DNA of 64,000 nt from Amphibalanus amphitrite (GCF_019059575.1 NW_024881522.1:841001-905000), one strand, 5' to 3'; numbered from the stretch's first letter, positions 10,079 through 22,190 are shown. Translations and numbers: made by a program. Notes: generated by a model not told the origin, from the sequence alone.

Positions 10079-10420
10079 GGGCGTCGACACCGGTCCGACT
10101 TTTCCGACTAGTCGGACCACTTTTTCGACTAGGCGGTGCCCTGCTGTGGCTCGCGGGGGCCCCTGCTGCAGACCGCGGGGGCCCTACTGCGGCTCGGGGG
10201 GCCCTGCTAGAGACCGCGGGGGCCCTGCTGCGCCTCTGGGGCCCTGCTAGACACCGCGGGGCCCTGCTGCGGCCCGCGGGGTCCCCTTCTGCGGCCGCGG
10301 GGGGCCCCTGTTGGGGCTCTCGGGGGGCCCTGCTGCGGCCACGGGGGCCCCTGGGGCCCCCACCGGTGGGGGCCCCCGAGAAAAAGTCGGACCAGTTTTC
10401 CTTACGCGTCGACGCCCCTG
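10079..10420. repeat. GC-rich minisatellite between inverted flanks
   Basis: From about 10130 to 10375 run a dozen or so degenerate ~21-23-bp units of the form GGGGCCCTGCTGCGGCCCGC. On the left is GGCGTCGAC followed by GGTCCGACTTTT. On the right the same two motifs appear in reverse complement (AAAAGTCGGACC, then GTCGACGCC). A further small palindrome, GGTCCGAC...GTCGGACC, lies at 10092-10118. The whole unit looks like a fold-back cassette with a tandem core. Confidence 0.7.
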
Positions 10421-10455
10421 CAAAGGTCACAGGTATCTCAAGTATTCAGTGTACC

Positions 10456-10490
10456 TTAACCCGCGCCCCGCTAGGGGGGCTAAGAAGTAT
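10456..10490. repeat. Isolated terminus of a TTAACCCGCGCC element
   Basis: TTAACCCGCGCCCCGCTAGG followed by a G run matches the ends of the AGGTCA-rich elements described below. It could be the left end of the element whose right end is at 14008, or a remnant. Confidence 0.4.
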
Positions 10491-10937
10491 GTGTCTGACG
10501 AACAATGTACCATCGATGGTTTTCAATAACTTACCAATTTACTCGATTTCACAACACATTTCTTGAAATGCCTGTGAACGACATTTCATGCCTGTGATCG
10601 TCCACCTCCAGAGCAGCACGACCGCCCGATGTTCCGTCGCACTGCTCTACGAGGCAGCGAAGGCCGTCCAGCATTTTCTCTCCGGAGAGCTCGCCAAAGA
10701 CTTTCTTGAATTCTGTCCGGTACAACCTGTAATTAAAGGAATTGTGGTTAGACTGATGGTATGTGTTACTTGTTGATTGGGAATGGTCGGGTAGCTACTT
10801 TTGAGCTACGAACAGTTTAGGCGACGGAGGCGGAAGTGACGGAACAAAATTTAACCGGTGTTCCGAAAACATTTAAGAAAAGGTGCATTCCACGATAGAT
10901 CGACCAAAGCCGTACACCCTCATATTTTATTTTTTGC

Positions 10938-11909
10938 TTAACCCGCGCCGTGCTGGTGGCCTGAACATTCCGCCGAGTGCTGGGGGGCCGTTTTCAAGCC
11001 CCCCCCCCGTCTAACTCGGCTCCTGGGTCACGTAGCGACACGCGGTTAGCGGCAATCGAAAGAGCGCCAAAAATAAGGAAGAAAACACTTCAGTCATTTT
11101 TAAGGTCAGGTCACCATAGGTCACCAAAGGAAAAATGTTGGCTATTTCAACATTTTGGAAACTGTCAACGGCTAACTCGAGAACCGATAGAGCTACAGCG
11201 CCGCGGAAAAGTGCATTCGAATTTCGATAGCTCTCTTAACGCTCTTTCGCTAATATATATCCTCAGATTTGACCTCAGGTCAACGGTTTAGCCTCCAGAG
11301 TGCAAAAACTAAAAAATAACAGTTTTTACGAAGAGCTTTTCGGCAAGAACTTTTGGCTCAAAAGAGCCACGACAATTCTCCTGCCAGCAACGTGTTCCTC
11401 GCGTCGAGACGCGTCGAATTAACAATTTGTTGATCTTAAAAGGTCATTTTGAAAATTTGACCTCAGGTCAAGGTCATGACCTGACCGAAAAGGGGTCATG
11501 CTGCATATCAGTCGATCCATATTGTCGAGCTGAACACAACTGACGTGTTTTCACCGCTCTAGTACGTCTCTATCAAAAGTTATAGCCAAAAAAGGTTGAA
11601 ATGTTCAAGGTGAAAGGTTCAAAGTGATCGTTCAATCGGTGTAGCTATAGTTATATAATAGTGTAGCTATAGATTATATATCTATAGGTATAAAATCGGT
11701 GTACCTTTGAACTTTTTCTGAGGTAAGGTCACTTGACGTGACCTGGTGACCTGACCTTGAACGACCCGGGTCTGAAATTTTCAAAACATGTGCGGAAAGG
11801 AGGTATGAACAGGTGTACAAAAAACAGCGGTGCGCAATTCGAGAAAAACCTGAGGGGGGGGGGGCGTAAAAACGCCCCCCCCCCCCCTCCCCAGCAGGGC
11901 GCGGGTTAA
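10938..11909. mobile_element. AGGTCA-rich TTAA element A
   Basis: Starts TTAACCCGCGCC(G)TGCTGG and ends CCAGCAGGGCGCGGGTTAA, giving inverted ends and a TTAA duplication. Poly-G/poly-C tracts lie just inside both ends, and the interior holds many AGGTCA and TGACCT hexamers. An example is AGGTCATGACCT at 11471-11482. No coding capacity. Relatives in this window: 39018-39934, 43765-44848, 51575-55075 and 53623-54817. Confidence 0.7.
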
Positions 11910-14008
11910 AATTGGTCTAATGGGTTGTGATGGGCGGGGAAGCCAGCTAAGGCAATCATTTTTTTTCTTCGAACAACTGCTTCCGGGATATAGCCTCGGG
12001 CAATTCCTGGAGGTCACGCTGCGACCCTACGTTTAGCGGCTTATAACTCAGAAACTATTGGTTTTCTATGATTAAAACTTTATATAGTTCAACTCGCAAT
12101 TAACCAACAAACATTTTGGCTATTTCGGAACTTTAACTTTTGAAAATGTTAATCACGTGTCCTCTTGACCTTTTCTTCGAAGAGTGACCTTGATATTTTC
12201 CCCACTGAAAGTTGCAATTTCGTCTGATGACGATTAAAGCCTTATCAATTTTCATTCATATGCGATAATAAAAAGGTGGCTTTCGGCCTGCGTTGACCTC
12301 AGGTCAGGTCATTTTTGTGACATGCCCTTAATAAGTCAATGGCAGAAATATTGGCTACCACCGAAACGCATCTGACCGGTTCAAATACTTTTGAATCATG
12401 TTGAGTTAGGCTATTACTCATGGCACTGGTGCAGCTTTGCATCAGCGACCTGCTGAAAGGTCATCCGTGGTCACCCGTTGAACACACGACAATAATTTTC
12501 CTTTTTTGTTGTACCTTTTGTTCTAATAAAGAAAGAGACGTGGAATAGCCACTATTGTGTTTGCTTTGGCCTAGCGTCAGTTTGCTTTGAATTTCGATAT
12601 CGATGACTTAAGGTCAGGGCAATTTCTTAACCACCCCATTATAAGTCAATTGGGGGGAGGGGGGGGATCAGCTCCCTTATTTTTACACTAAAACGCGTCG
12701 GAATTGCCTAAGATACAATGAGTGACTTCATATACGATTAACTTTGACTATTACCTTGAGACCTTGTTTGCTCTTGGGCAACGCTGTGACGTTGCTTTTG
12801 GGTCATATGACGTCATCATGTGGGTTTTTGGGGGGTATAAGTGCAATAATTTCGCTAAAACATGTCAAACGTTTTTTCGCTTATAACTTTTTACCTAGTA
12901 CCGACGGAGCAAAAATAAAAGCACCGGTGAACTCAGGACGTCCGTGCGCATCGAATGATCTACTTTGTTCCCAATTTAAGTAAACTTCAAATTTTCTTAA
13001 AAATTAAGTGAACTTAAAAGTAATTAATTACGTTTAACTTAATCAAAATGCATCATATCGCACAACATTCAAACCGGCTGATCACAAGGAACACAACGAC
13101 ACCGTTTTTAAAGCTCTAGCCTCATCGTGTGCCAAGTTATTAGCAAAAGCGTAGTTTGACCTTAGTTGACCCGACCCAAGCGTTCTTGCAGCTTGCAAAC
13201 ACCAAGTAGATGTAAGTCAAGGTAGTACAACACAAAAACGTTAAAAGAAAGCACAAATCTCTTATCTTTACATATTCGGGCAAATTTCCTTAAAAATTGT
13301 CATGACCTCTAGATGACTTCAGGTCAACCGAATTTAAAAAAGGGTGCATATGATAGCACTCGGTGACCTAAGCATACCCTGCAGGTTTGAATCAAATCGA
13401 CGAAGAACTCTACTTTCCATGAACAAAATAGTGCATTTTTAGTGGTTTTGACTATGCACCGGTTTTTGTGACCTTGTAACCTGACCTCGGGTCACTGGAA
13501 TCTAAAACTCCCAGGTCATGTGTCAAATAGATTCCCCAAGTTGTGTCCGAAATTTGGTAGCGCTACGTGCCATAGCGCCCACGATATCAACGAATAACAC
13601 TGTCATTCAGTTGCCGCTAAACTAGTCCAATTTTCCCTGACCTTGTACCGGTTTTTGTGACCTGGTGACCTGGGGCCGTATTCACGTCGACTTCGTAAGT
13701 CGATTTTCTTTCGTAAGTATGATTTGGTATTCACGTCGACACTTCTTAAGTTTTTATCGACGGAGTTCACGTGAATGAAAAAATTTACTTAAGAAGTAGG
13801 TCACACTTAAGAAAATTCTTACGAAAATGATCGACGTGAATACGGCCCCTGACCTGAAAAGACTGGAACTTGAAATTTTCAGGATTTTCAGGATTTAGGT
13901 GCGGAAAGATTGCCCCAGAGGGTATGCCAATTACGTTATTTGCGAAAACCTTAGGGGGGTTGCATCTTGGTTGCATCAACCCCCCCCCCCTCGCCGGGCG
14001 AGGATTAA
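11910..14008. mobile_element. AGGTCA-rich element F, right part
   Basis: The right end (13965-14008) is a poly-C tract followed by CTCGCCGGGCGAGGATTAA. It matches in reverse the left end of the element at 53623-54817, including the shared AACCCCCCTAAGG stretch. The stretch 12640-12830 is clearly related to 44190-44350 inside element D (shared ACTTCATATACGAT and AACGCGTCG motifs). The left end was not identified with certainty; 10456 is a candidate. It contains the small MITE at 13672-13849. No gene. Confidence 0.5.
13672..13849. mobile_element. Small MITE with GGGGCCGTATTCACG ends
   Basis: 178 bp bounded by GGGGCCGTATTCACGTCGA and its reverse complement, with further internal self-complementarity (CTTAAG-containing arms). 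GGGGCCGTATTCA ends are familiar from MITEs in many aquatic animals. It interrupts a GTGACCTG motif of element F; the exact target duplication is ambiguous. Confidence 0.8.
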
Positions 14009-14220
14009 TAAAAATTACAACATAAATCTGCCATCCTTACCGGTGACAATAGCCAACATCAGGACAGTGGGCGCGGTCCGCTGCGATGCGGTAGAAATCG
14101 TCTCCGGCCTCCTCTTGCAGAGCTGAGATGAGCTCGTCTCGCGCCTACTCAGCCGAGTAGGCCATCCGGAACAGCTCCAGAAGACGGTCCCTGGTCGCCG
14201 TCGATACATCTCTCTCCTTC

Positions 14221-14300
14221 GGAAGTCGTAGTCGTAGTCGTAGTCGTAGTCGTAGTCGTAGTTCGTAGTCGCGGTAGTTCGCGGTAGTCGTAGTTCGTAG
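14221..14300. repeat. (GTAGTC) microsatellite
   Basis: About eight GTAGTC units followed by degenerate copies with GTTCGTAG and GCGGTAGT. Confidence 0.85.
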
Positions 14301-14424
14301 GAAGCAGCTCCTGACAAGCATAGGATTACGATATGATGAGGTATGTGGTAACTGGTAGGAACGTGGGAGTAAAAAGCCGAAAGAAAGCCGAAAATAGTGT
14401 CGATTTGTTGAACGGGAGTGTGCC

Positions 14425-14730
14425 AGGGTCCATTTTCGGGAGGATCTCCACTGAGCGGCGATGGGCGGTGTTCAAGTCTTTCGTGCATATCTACAAAACG
14501 AATTGAGCTAGGTACATGCAATTTTCTGAGCATTACTTTAACGTATTTCATACTGATAGCATATATATCCTGTCAAAATAGTGGTTCTATCTTGAACATC
14601 AGCGGCTCCACGGCTAATTTTCGGGAGGGCCCCACTGACCAGCAATGGGGGCCTGGGTTTACGTGGATATCTCCAAAACGAATTGAGCTAGCCACTTGAA
14701 ACTTTCAGACTGTTCTCAACAATATAATAA
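14425..14730 (+). repeat. Tandem duplication of about 187 bp
   Basis: TTTTCGGGAGGATCTCCACTGA near 14431 recurs as a diverged copy near 14618. ACAAAACGAATTGAGCTAG and the following CATATCCTGTC-type stretch are repeated with the same spacing. Confidence 0.6.
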
Positions 14731-15800
14731 GCATATCCTGTCCAAGGACAGGATTATTGGTGACATTGTACCAAAATTTTGAGGTCCTAGCTTGTGCAGG
14801 GACGTGTCCAAGGCTGGTTTCTCGAGGGTATTTTTCGCCCAACTTCGAATTTTCTTACATTTGCCGATGAGTTCCTCAGGTTCGCATCGATGATCAATGG
14901 CCCTGTTGCACTTGCATGACAGTAGGCTACATGGCACAAGCATGTACTATGCTGCATAGGCAGATAGGTATCTGCATAGGCAGGCCCAGGGAAGGAACAT
15001 TGGGAGGTGTCATTCCCCCATTTCAGTGTAGGTACCTGAATCCGCCTATGCTAAGCATAAATGGGCAACTACATGGTATTCCAATCACGTGAATACCTTA
15101 CAGACGTTAAGTTATGCTCATAAGACGTTTCTTTTTCAACAAAATACTTCAAAAATATTTACCCCATTTTTACCTTGATTTTACATACCTGAAACCGCCT
15201 AATGCCTATGACTTTTCAAATTTCACAAAACCCACAACATATATGAAGGACCCATGGCCATGTATACAGATTCATATCCTAAAGTCTGCATCTAAATCGA
15301 ATGAGAAACATCAAAGTTATTGCAATTATACGGCTTAGGTGAAAAATGCGAAATTTTTATAATTGCTTGCCCTCTGAGACCCTATTTTTCAACTTTTTCC
15401 AACTCTTTTGCATGAATCTAAAAGTTTAAGTTGAGAGGAATTGAATGGTGTTTGTCCCATGATCAACATCAGTCATTTAGTTCCCGAGATCTGACGGGGG
15501 GCTGAATCGGCCTCCTCCACCAGTTGACGTACTCCAGAAAGCCCACCATTAATAGGGTTAAGCACAGGAAGTTTTCGCTTCAGCGGGCGCAATATGGGTC
15601 TTCTCCCCTAATCTCAAGGAAAGTGAATGGATAAAACAGACAAAAGGAGGCCAATTTATGTACCTAACTTTTACTTACCCTAAGATTGTGGAAAATAGTC
15701 AAGCTGTCCTTGCTGCATGGGCAAAGCTTAATATCAGCCATTTTCAGACATGTATCCTGAAAAATGAGGAAGTTCAAGTGTAAGTAAATGTTCAACCTTT
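14731..15800. other. Unassigned region
   Basis: AT-rich sequence without a supported gene, RNA or repeat. Confidence 0.3.
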
Positions 15801-16030
15801 GGGGTCAGGGTTGTAAACGACTGGAACAGTCAACCGGCATCAATCGTCACATCTCGCACAGTTAACGCCTTCAAAGCAAAGCTCGACGCTCACTGGACTC
15901 ACCTTCACTACACAATTCACACAAACGACTGAAGCAGAGTCACAGATTAGGAGCTCGATAAAGTAAGAGTCCTAAAGGCCAAGTGGCCTTCTAAATTCTC
16001 GTACATCGTAAGTAAGTAAGTAAGTAAGTA
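15801..16030 (+). mobile_element. 3' end of a CR1/jockey-like LINE
   Basis: The frame from 15801 reads GVRVVNDWNSQPASIV, then VNAFKAKLDAHW, then a stop at 15930-15932. This is the typical C-terminal tail of reverse-transcriptase proteins of CR1/jockey-group LINEs. It is followed by a short 3' untranslated region containing AAGTGGCCTT and a terminal (GTAA)n run at 16008-16030. Everything upstream is missing, so it is a strongly 5'-truncated insertion, the usual LINE outcome. The same 3' end family is seen on the minus strand at 43660-45349. Confidence 0.8.
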
Positions 16031-16519
16031 TTTTCCATGCAAGGGAGAGAAGTACCTATCAACTGAGCGCCGTGTCTGGAACACTACGCTTCTCAGATTG
16101 AGATTCCATGGAAAATAATATAAATCCAGTCATGAATAAACATGATGAACAGTGGACACAAATTAATACTTTTCATATCCACTCACCTGTGCCCCATGTA
16201 TGGAAGACCGCTTGAATTTTGAAATGAAATTGAAATGGGTATCAACGAAGATGAAGATAGAAAGTCGGCAATCCCGGCGTAAGCACCTCTTTGCATAAAA
16301 AATAACGTAACAAACATTGTATCTGGCCAGTTAGTGGTATTTGATATCAAGCGCTTCAAACTCACCCGAAAATGAACCGAAACGAAACGAACCCGAACGT
16401 GTTTTACACGTTTTACATACCTTGCCCGAACCAGAGATGGCCATCGGACGAAAACAAAACACAACGCACGGCACCAGCAGACAGCAAAATCGGATGCGAC
16501 TCCGTAGGATGCGAACGCT
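16031..16519. other. Unassigned region
   Basis: No gene seen. Confidence 0.3.
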
Positions 16520-16634
16520 GTTGCTAAGCAACCACAATGCATTGTGGGTCCTGACGTCAGGGGCTGGAGCGGGTAGCCAATCAGAGCCGCCCTGTGTATT
16601 GCTCCGGCTGGGAAAAAAAATGACGCGGACGGCA
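16520..16634 (+). promoter_or_regulatory. Promoter-like repeat module, copy 2
   Basis: In order: GTTGCTAAGCAAC (16520-16532), a palindromic RFX-type X-box; CCACAATGCATTGTGG (16532-16547), a perfect palindrome; TGACGTCA (16552-16559), a CRE/ATF site; and GCCAATCAGAG (about 16575), a CCAAT box. The part 16551-16634 is the inverted copy of 8445-8529. The motif set is that of a TATA-less promoter, but no gene start is recognised nearby, so this remains inference. Confidence 0.4.
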
Positions 16635-17076
16635 TAGAATCTTTGCCGTCCGGGAGACATCGAACGCAGGGTATATGTTGTTGATATTGTGGATATTTGG
16701 TGCGATTTGATGGATGTATGGGGGGGGGGGGGGGGGGGTCCACGGTATTCTGAAATAATGAAAAGGTTTGAGAGGTTAATGTGCTTCATTTGTCAGTTCA
16801 TTGATCGGGTGTGTTCATTTCTAAAAATCATTGAATAGCTGTTTGAGCTGCTGAGAGGACCATCACCCTTCAATTGCAGCAATTTTGGCTTTTTTACACA
16901 TCAAGTCAGTCAATGAGTAAGTGCTTATTCTTTGGAAGTATCTGGAAATCAAATGTAAGAAGGTCGAGCACAAGATATGGGAAGGATAACTTTGGGATTA
17001 ATTTTGTCATAGATATTGCAAATAAAAATATTTCGCGTCAATAGTAGTTACACCGGATGCTAGGGGCTAGGGCCCT
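16635..17076. other. Repeat end and spacer left of the fold-back element
   Basis: 16637-16672 repeats the GCGTTCGATGTC element end (reverse orientation). A 19-base G run lies at 16720-16738. The remainder is unassigned. Confidence 0.45.
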
Positions 17077-17085
17077 GTTCCATCG
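17077..17085. repeat. Target site duplication GTTCCATCG, left
   Basis: GTTCCATCG directly precedes the left terminus ATGTAACGG; the identical nonamer follows the right terminus at 28922-28930. If the preceding T is counted the duplication is 10 bp. Confidence 0.85.
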
Positions 17086-17209
17086 ATGTAACGGAAGTTG
17101 GCACAGATTCAGCACAGATTCAGCACAGCACAGATTCGGTAGGGGGAAAAAAGGCCCCGGTAGAGGGAAACCTTTATGACCCGTTTTCCCCTAGAAATGA
17201 CGTCACAAA

Positions 17210-20200
17210 GAGGTAAAAATGGGTATCAATCGAAAGCTCTCGTTTACCCAGACACAGTCCTGCAGGAAAATTCCACTTTTTCCCCATAGGAAAGTTTTTA
17301 CGGGAAAATCAAAATTTTGGGTCAATGGGGGGTCCCCCCCGATTTCGTTCAAAATCGGCACACAGGTGCCCCACCACCAGCCGAGAAACTTTCCCCAAAA
17401 CGGTCCCCGTTGCATTGACGTTTAAGGCCCTTAAAGCCCCGTAAACTCGTAAAAAAATCCGTAAATTCGCCCTTGTACGGCCAAAAACGGGGCGCTAGGG
17501 TAAAAATGGGTATCAATCGAAAGCTCTCGTTTACCCAGACACAGTCCTGCAGGAAAAATCCACTTTTTCCCCATAGGAAAGTTTTTACGGGAAAATCAAA
17601 ATTTCGGGTCAATGGGGGGTCCCCCCCGATTTCGTTCAAAATCGGCACACAGGTGCCCCACCACCAGCCGAGAAACTTTCCCCAAAACGGTCCCCGTTGC
17701 ATTGACGTTAAAGGCCCGTAAAGCCCCCTAGACTCGTAAAATATCCGTAAAATCGCCTTTGTACGGACAAAAAAGTGGTGCTATGGTAAAAATGAGTATC
17801 AATCGAAAGCACTCGTTTACCCAGACACAGTCCTGCAGGAAAATTCCACTTTTTTCCCATAGGAAAGTTTTTACGGGAAAATCAAAATTTTGGGTCAATG
17901 GGGGGTCCCCCCCGATTTCGTTCAAAATCGGCACACAGGTGCCCCACCACCAGCCGAGAAACTTTCCCCAAAACGGTCCCCGTTGCATTGACGTTAAAGG
18001 CCCGTAAAGCCCCCTAGACTCGTAAAATATCCGTAAAATCGCCTTTGTACGGACAAAAAAGTGGTGCTATGGTAAAAATGAGTATCAATCGAAAGCACTC
18101 GTTTACCCAGACACAGTCCTGCAGGAAAATTCCACTTTTTCCCCATAGGAAAGTTTTTACGGGAAAATCAAAATTTTGGGTCAATGGGGGGTCCCCCCCG
18201 ATTTCGTTCAAAATCGGCACACAGGTGCCCCACCACCAGCCGAGAAACTTTCCCCAAAACGGTCCCCGTTGCATTGACGTTTAAGGCCCTTAAAGCCCCG
18301 TAAACTCGTAAAAAAATCCGTAAATTCGCCCTTGTACGGCCAAAAACGGGGCGCTAGGGTAAAAATGGGTATCAATCGAAAGCTCTCGTTTACCCAGACA
18401 CAGTCCTGCAGGAAAAATCCACTTTTTCCCCATAGGAAAGTTTTTACGGGAAAATCAAAATTTCGGGTCAATGGGGGGTCCCCCCCGATTTCGTTCAAAA
18501 TCGGCACACAGGTGCCCCACCACCAGCCGAGAAACTTTCCCCAAAACGGTCCCCGTTGCATTGACGTTAAAGGCCCGTAAAGCCCCCTAGACTCGTAAAA
18601 TATCCGTAAAATCGCCTTTGTACGGACAAAAAAGTGGTGCTATGGTAAAAATGAGTATCAATCGAAAGCACTCGTTTACCCAGACACAGTCCTGCAGGAA
18701 AATTCCACTTTTTTCCCATAGGAAAGTTTTTACGGGAAAATCAAAATTTTGGGTCAATGGGGGGTCCCCCCCGATTTCGTTCAAAATCGGCACACAGGTG
18801 CCCCACCACCAGCCGAGAAACTTTCCCCAAAACGGTCCCCGTTGCATTGACGTTTAAGGCCCTTAAAGCCCCGTAAACTCGTAAAAAATCCGTAAATTCG
18901 CCCTTGTACGGCCAAAAACGGGGCGCTAGGGTAAAAATGGGTATCAATCGAAAGCTCTCGTTTACCCAGGCACAGTCCTGCAGGAAAATTCCACTTTTTC
19001 CCCATAGGAAAGTTTTTACAGGAAAATCAAAATTTCGGGTCAATGGGGGGTCCCCCCCGATTTCGTTCAAAATCGGCACACAGGTGCCCCACCACCAGCC
19101 GAGAAACTTTCCCAAAAAAACGGTCCCCGTTGCATTGACGTTTAAGGCCCTTAAAGCCCCGTAAACTCGTAAAAAAATCCGTAAATTCGCCCTTGTACGG
19201 CCAAAAACGGGGCGCTAGGGTAAAAATGGGTATCAATCGAAAGCTCTCGTTTACCCAGACACAGTCCTGCAGGAAAAATCCACTTTTTCCCCATAGGAAA
19301 GTTTTTACGGGAAAATCAAAATTTCGGGTCAATGGGGGGTCCCCCCCGATTTCGTTCAAAATCGGCACACAGCTGCCCCACCACCAGCCGAGAAACTTTC
19401 CCCAAAACGGTCCCCGTTGCATTGACGTTTAAGGCCCTTAAAGCCCCGTAAACTCGTAAAAAATCCGTAAATTCGCCCTTGTACGGCCAAAAACGGGGCG
19501 CTAGGGTAAAAATGGGTATCAATCGAAAGCTCTCGTTTACCCAGGCACAGTCCTGCAGGAAAATTCCACTTTTTCCCCATAGGAAAGTTTTTACAGGAAA
19601 ATCAAAATTTCGGGTCAATGGGGGGTCCCCCCCGATTTCGTTCGAAATCGGCACACAGGTGCCCCACCACCAGCCGAGAAACTTTCCCCAAAACGGTCCC
19701 CGTTGCATTGACGTTTAAGGCCCGTAAAGCCCCCTAGACTCGTAAAATATCCGTAAAATCGCCTTTGTACGGACAAAAAAGTGGTGCTATGGTAAAAATG
19801 AGTATCAATCGAAAGCTCTCGTTTACCCAGACACAGTCCTGCAGGAAAATTCCACTTTTTTCCCATAGGAAAGTTTTTACGGGAAAATCAAAATTTTGGG
19901 TCAATGGGGGGTCCCCCCCGATTTCGTTCAAAATCGGCACACAGGTGCCCCACCACCAGCCGAGAAACTTTCCCCAAAACGGTCCCCGTTGCATTGACGT
20001 TTAAGGCCCTTAAAGCCCCGTAAACTCGTAAAAAATCCGTAAATTCGCCCTTGTACGGCCAAAAACGGGGCGCTAGGGTAAAAATGGGTATCAATCGAAA
20101 GCTCTCGTTTACCCAGACACAGTCCTGCAGGAAAATTCCACTTTTTCCCCATAGGAAAGTTTTTACGGGAAAATCAAAATTTCGGGTCAATGGGGGGTCC

Positions 20201-22166
20201 CCCCCGATTTCGTTCAAAATCGGCACACAGGTGCCCCACCACCAGCCGAGAAACTTTCCCCAAAACGGTCCCCGTTGCATTGACGTTTAAGGCCCTTAAA
20301 GCCCCGTAAACTCGTAAAAAATCCGTAAATTCGCCCTTGTACGGCCAAAAACGGGGCGCTAGGGTAAAAATGGGTATCAATCGAAAGCTCTCGTTTACCC
20401 AGACACAGTCCTGCAGGAAAATTCCACTTTTTCCCCATAGGAAAGTTTTTACGGGAAAATCAAAATTTCGGGTCAATGGGGGGTCCCCCCCGATTTCGTT
20501 CAAAATCGGCACACAGGTGCCCCACCACCAGCCGAGAAACTTTCCCCAAAACGGTCCCCGTTGCATTGACGTTTAAGGCCCTTAAAGCCCCGTAAACTCG
20601 TAAAAAATCCGTAAATTCGCCCTTGTACGGCCAAAAACGGGGCGCTAGGGTAAAAATGGGTATCAATCGAAAGCTCTCGTTTACCCAGGCACAGTCCTGC
20701 AGGAAAATTCCACTTTTTTCCCATAGGAAAGTTTTTACGGGAAAATCAAAATTTCGGGTCAATGGGGGGTCCCCCCCGATTTCGTTCAAAATCGGCACAC
20801 AGGTGCCCCACCACCAGCCGAGAAACTTTCCCCAAAACGGTCCCCGTTGCATTGACGTTTAAGGCCCTTAAAGCCCCGTAAACTCGTAAAAAATCCGTAA
20901 ATTCGCCCTTGTACGGCCAAAAACGGGGCGCTAGGGTAAAAAAAGGGTATCAATCGAAAGCTCTCGTTTACCCAGACACAGTCCTGCAGGAAAATTCCAC
21001 TTTTTCCCCATAGGAAAGTTTTTACGGGAAAATCAAAATTTCGGGTCAATGGGGGGTCCCCCCCGATTTCGTTCAAAATCGGCACACAGGTGCCCCACCA
21101 CCAGCCGAGAAACTTTCCCAAAAACGGTCCCCGTTGCATTGACGTTTAAGGCCCTTAAAGCCCCGTAAACTCGTAAAAAATCCGTAAATTCGCCCTTGTA
21201 CGGCCAAAAACGGGGCGCTAGGGTAAAAATGGGTATCAATCGAAAGCTCTCGTTTACCCAGACACAGTCCTGCAGGAAAATTCCACTTTTTCCCCATAGG
21301 AAAGTTTTTACGGGAAAATCAAAATTTCGGGTCAATGGGGGTCCCCCCCGATTTCGTTCAAAATCGGCACACAGGTGCCCCACCACCAGCCGAGAAACTT
21401 TCCCCAAAACGGTCCCCGTTGCATTGACGTTTAAGGCCCTTAAAGCCCCGTAAACTCGTAAAAAATCCGTAAATTCGCCCTTGTACGGCCAAAAACGGGG
21501 CGCTAGGGTAAAAATGGGTATCAATCGAAAGCTCTCGTTTACCCAGACACAGTCCTGCAGGAAAATTCCACTTTTTCCCCATAGGAAAGTTTTTACGGGA
21601 AAATCAAAATTTCGGGTCAATGGGGGGTCCCCCCCGATTTCGTTCAAAATCGGCACACAGGTGCCCCACCACCAGCCGAGAAACTTTCCCCAAAACGGTC
21701 CCCGTTGCATTGACGTTTAAGGCCCTTAAAGCCCCGTAAACTCGTAAAAAATCCGTAAATTCGCCCTTGTACGGCCAAAAACGGGGCGCTAGGGTAAAAA
21801 TGGGTATCAATCGAAAGCTCTCGTTTACCCAGACACAGTCCTGCAGGAAAATTCCACTTTTTCCCCATAGGAAAGTTTTACGGGAAAATCAAAATTTCGG
21901 GTCAATGGGGGGTCCCCCCCGATTTCGTTCGAAATCGGCACACAGGTGCCCCACCACCAGCCGAGAAACTTTCCCCAAAACGGTCCCCGTTGCATTGACG
22001 TTTAAGGCCCGTAAAGCCCCCTAGACTCGTAAAATATCCGTAAAATCGCCTTTGTACGGACAAAAAAGTGGTGCTATGGTAAAAATGGGTATCAATCGAA
22101 AGCTCTCGTTTACCCAGACACAGTCCTGCAGGAAAATTTCACTTTTGTCCCATAGGAAAGTTTTTA
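17210..22166 (+). repeat. Left arm: ~18 tandem 286-bp units
   Basis: The core GTATCAATCGAAAGC recurs about every 286 bp (17221, 17508, 17794 ... 22088), 18 times. Two main unit types alternate irregularly. One has GGGGCGCTAGGGTAAAAATG; the other has GTGGTGCTATGGTAAAAATG and occurs at about 17777, 18062, 18635, 19782 and 22068. Each unit holds small hairpins (GGGGGGTCCCCCC; CCGATTT...AAATCGG). Open frames inside the units are not genes: 286 is not a multiple of 3, both strands are open, and the frames only mirror the repeat. Confidence 0.92.
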
Positions 22167-22190
22167 CGGGAAAATAAAAACTTTCCTATG
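22151..22190. repeat. Centre of symmetry of the fold-back element
   Basis: CATAGGAAAGTTTTTA (22151-22166) and its reverse complement (22175-22190) are separated by only eight bases, CGGGAAAA. The palindrome extends outward on both sides through the arms. Confidence 0.9.

Noticed and set aside
10024-10566. Long open frames across the GC-rich minisatellite
   Set aside because: Both strands are open because of the GGGCCC-rich repeat; composition is low-complexity and no domain is seen.
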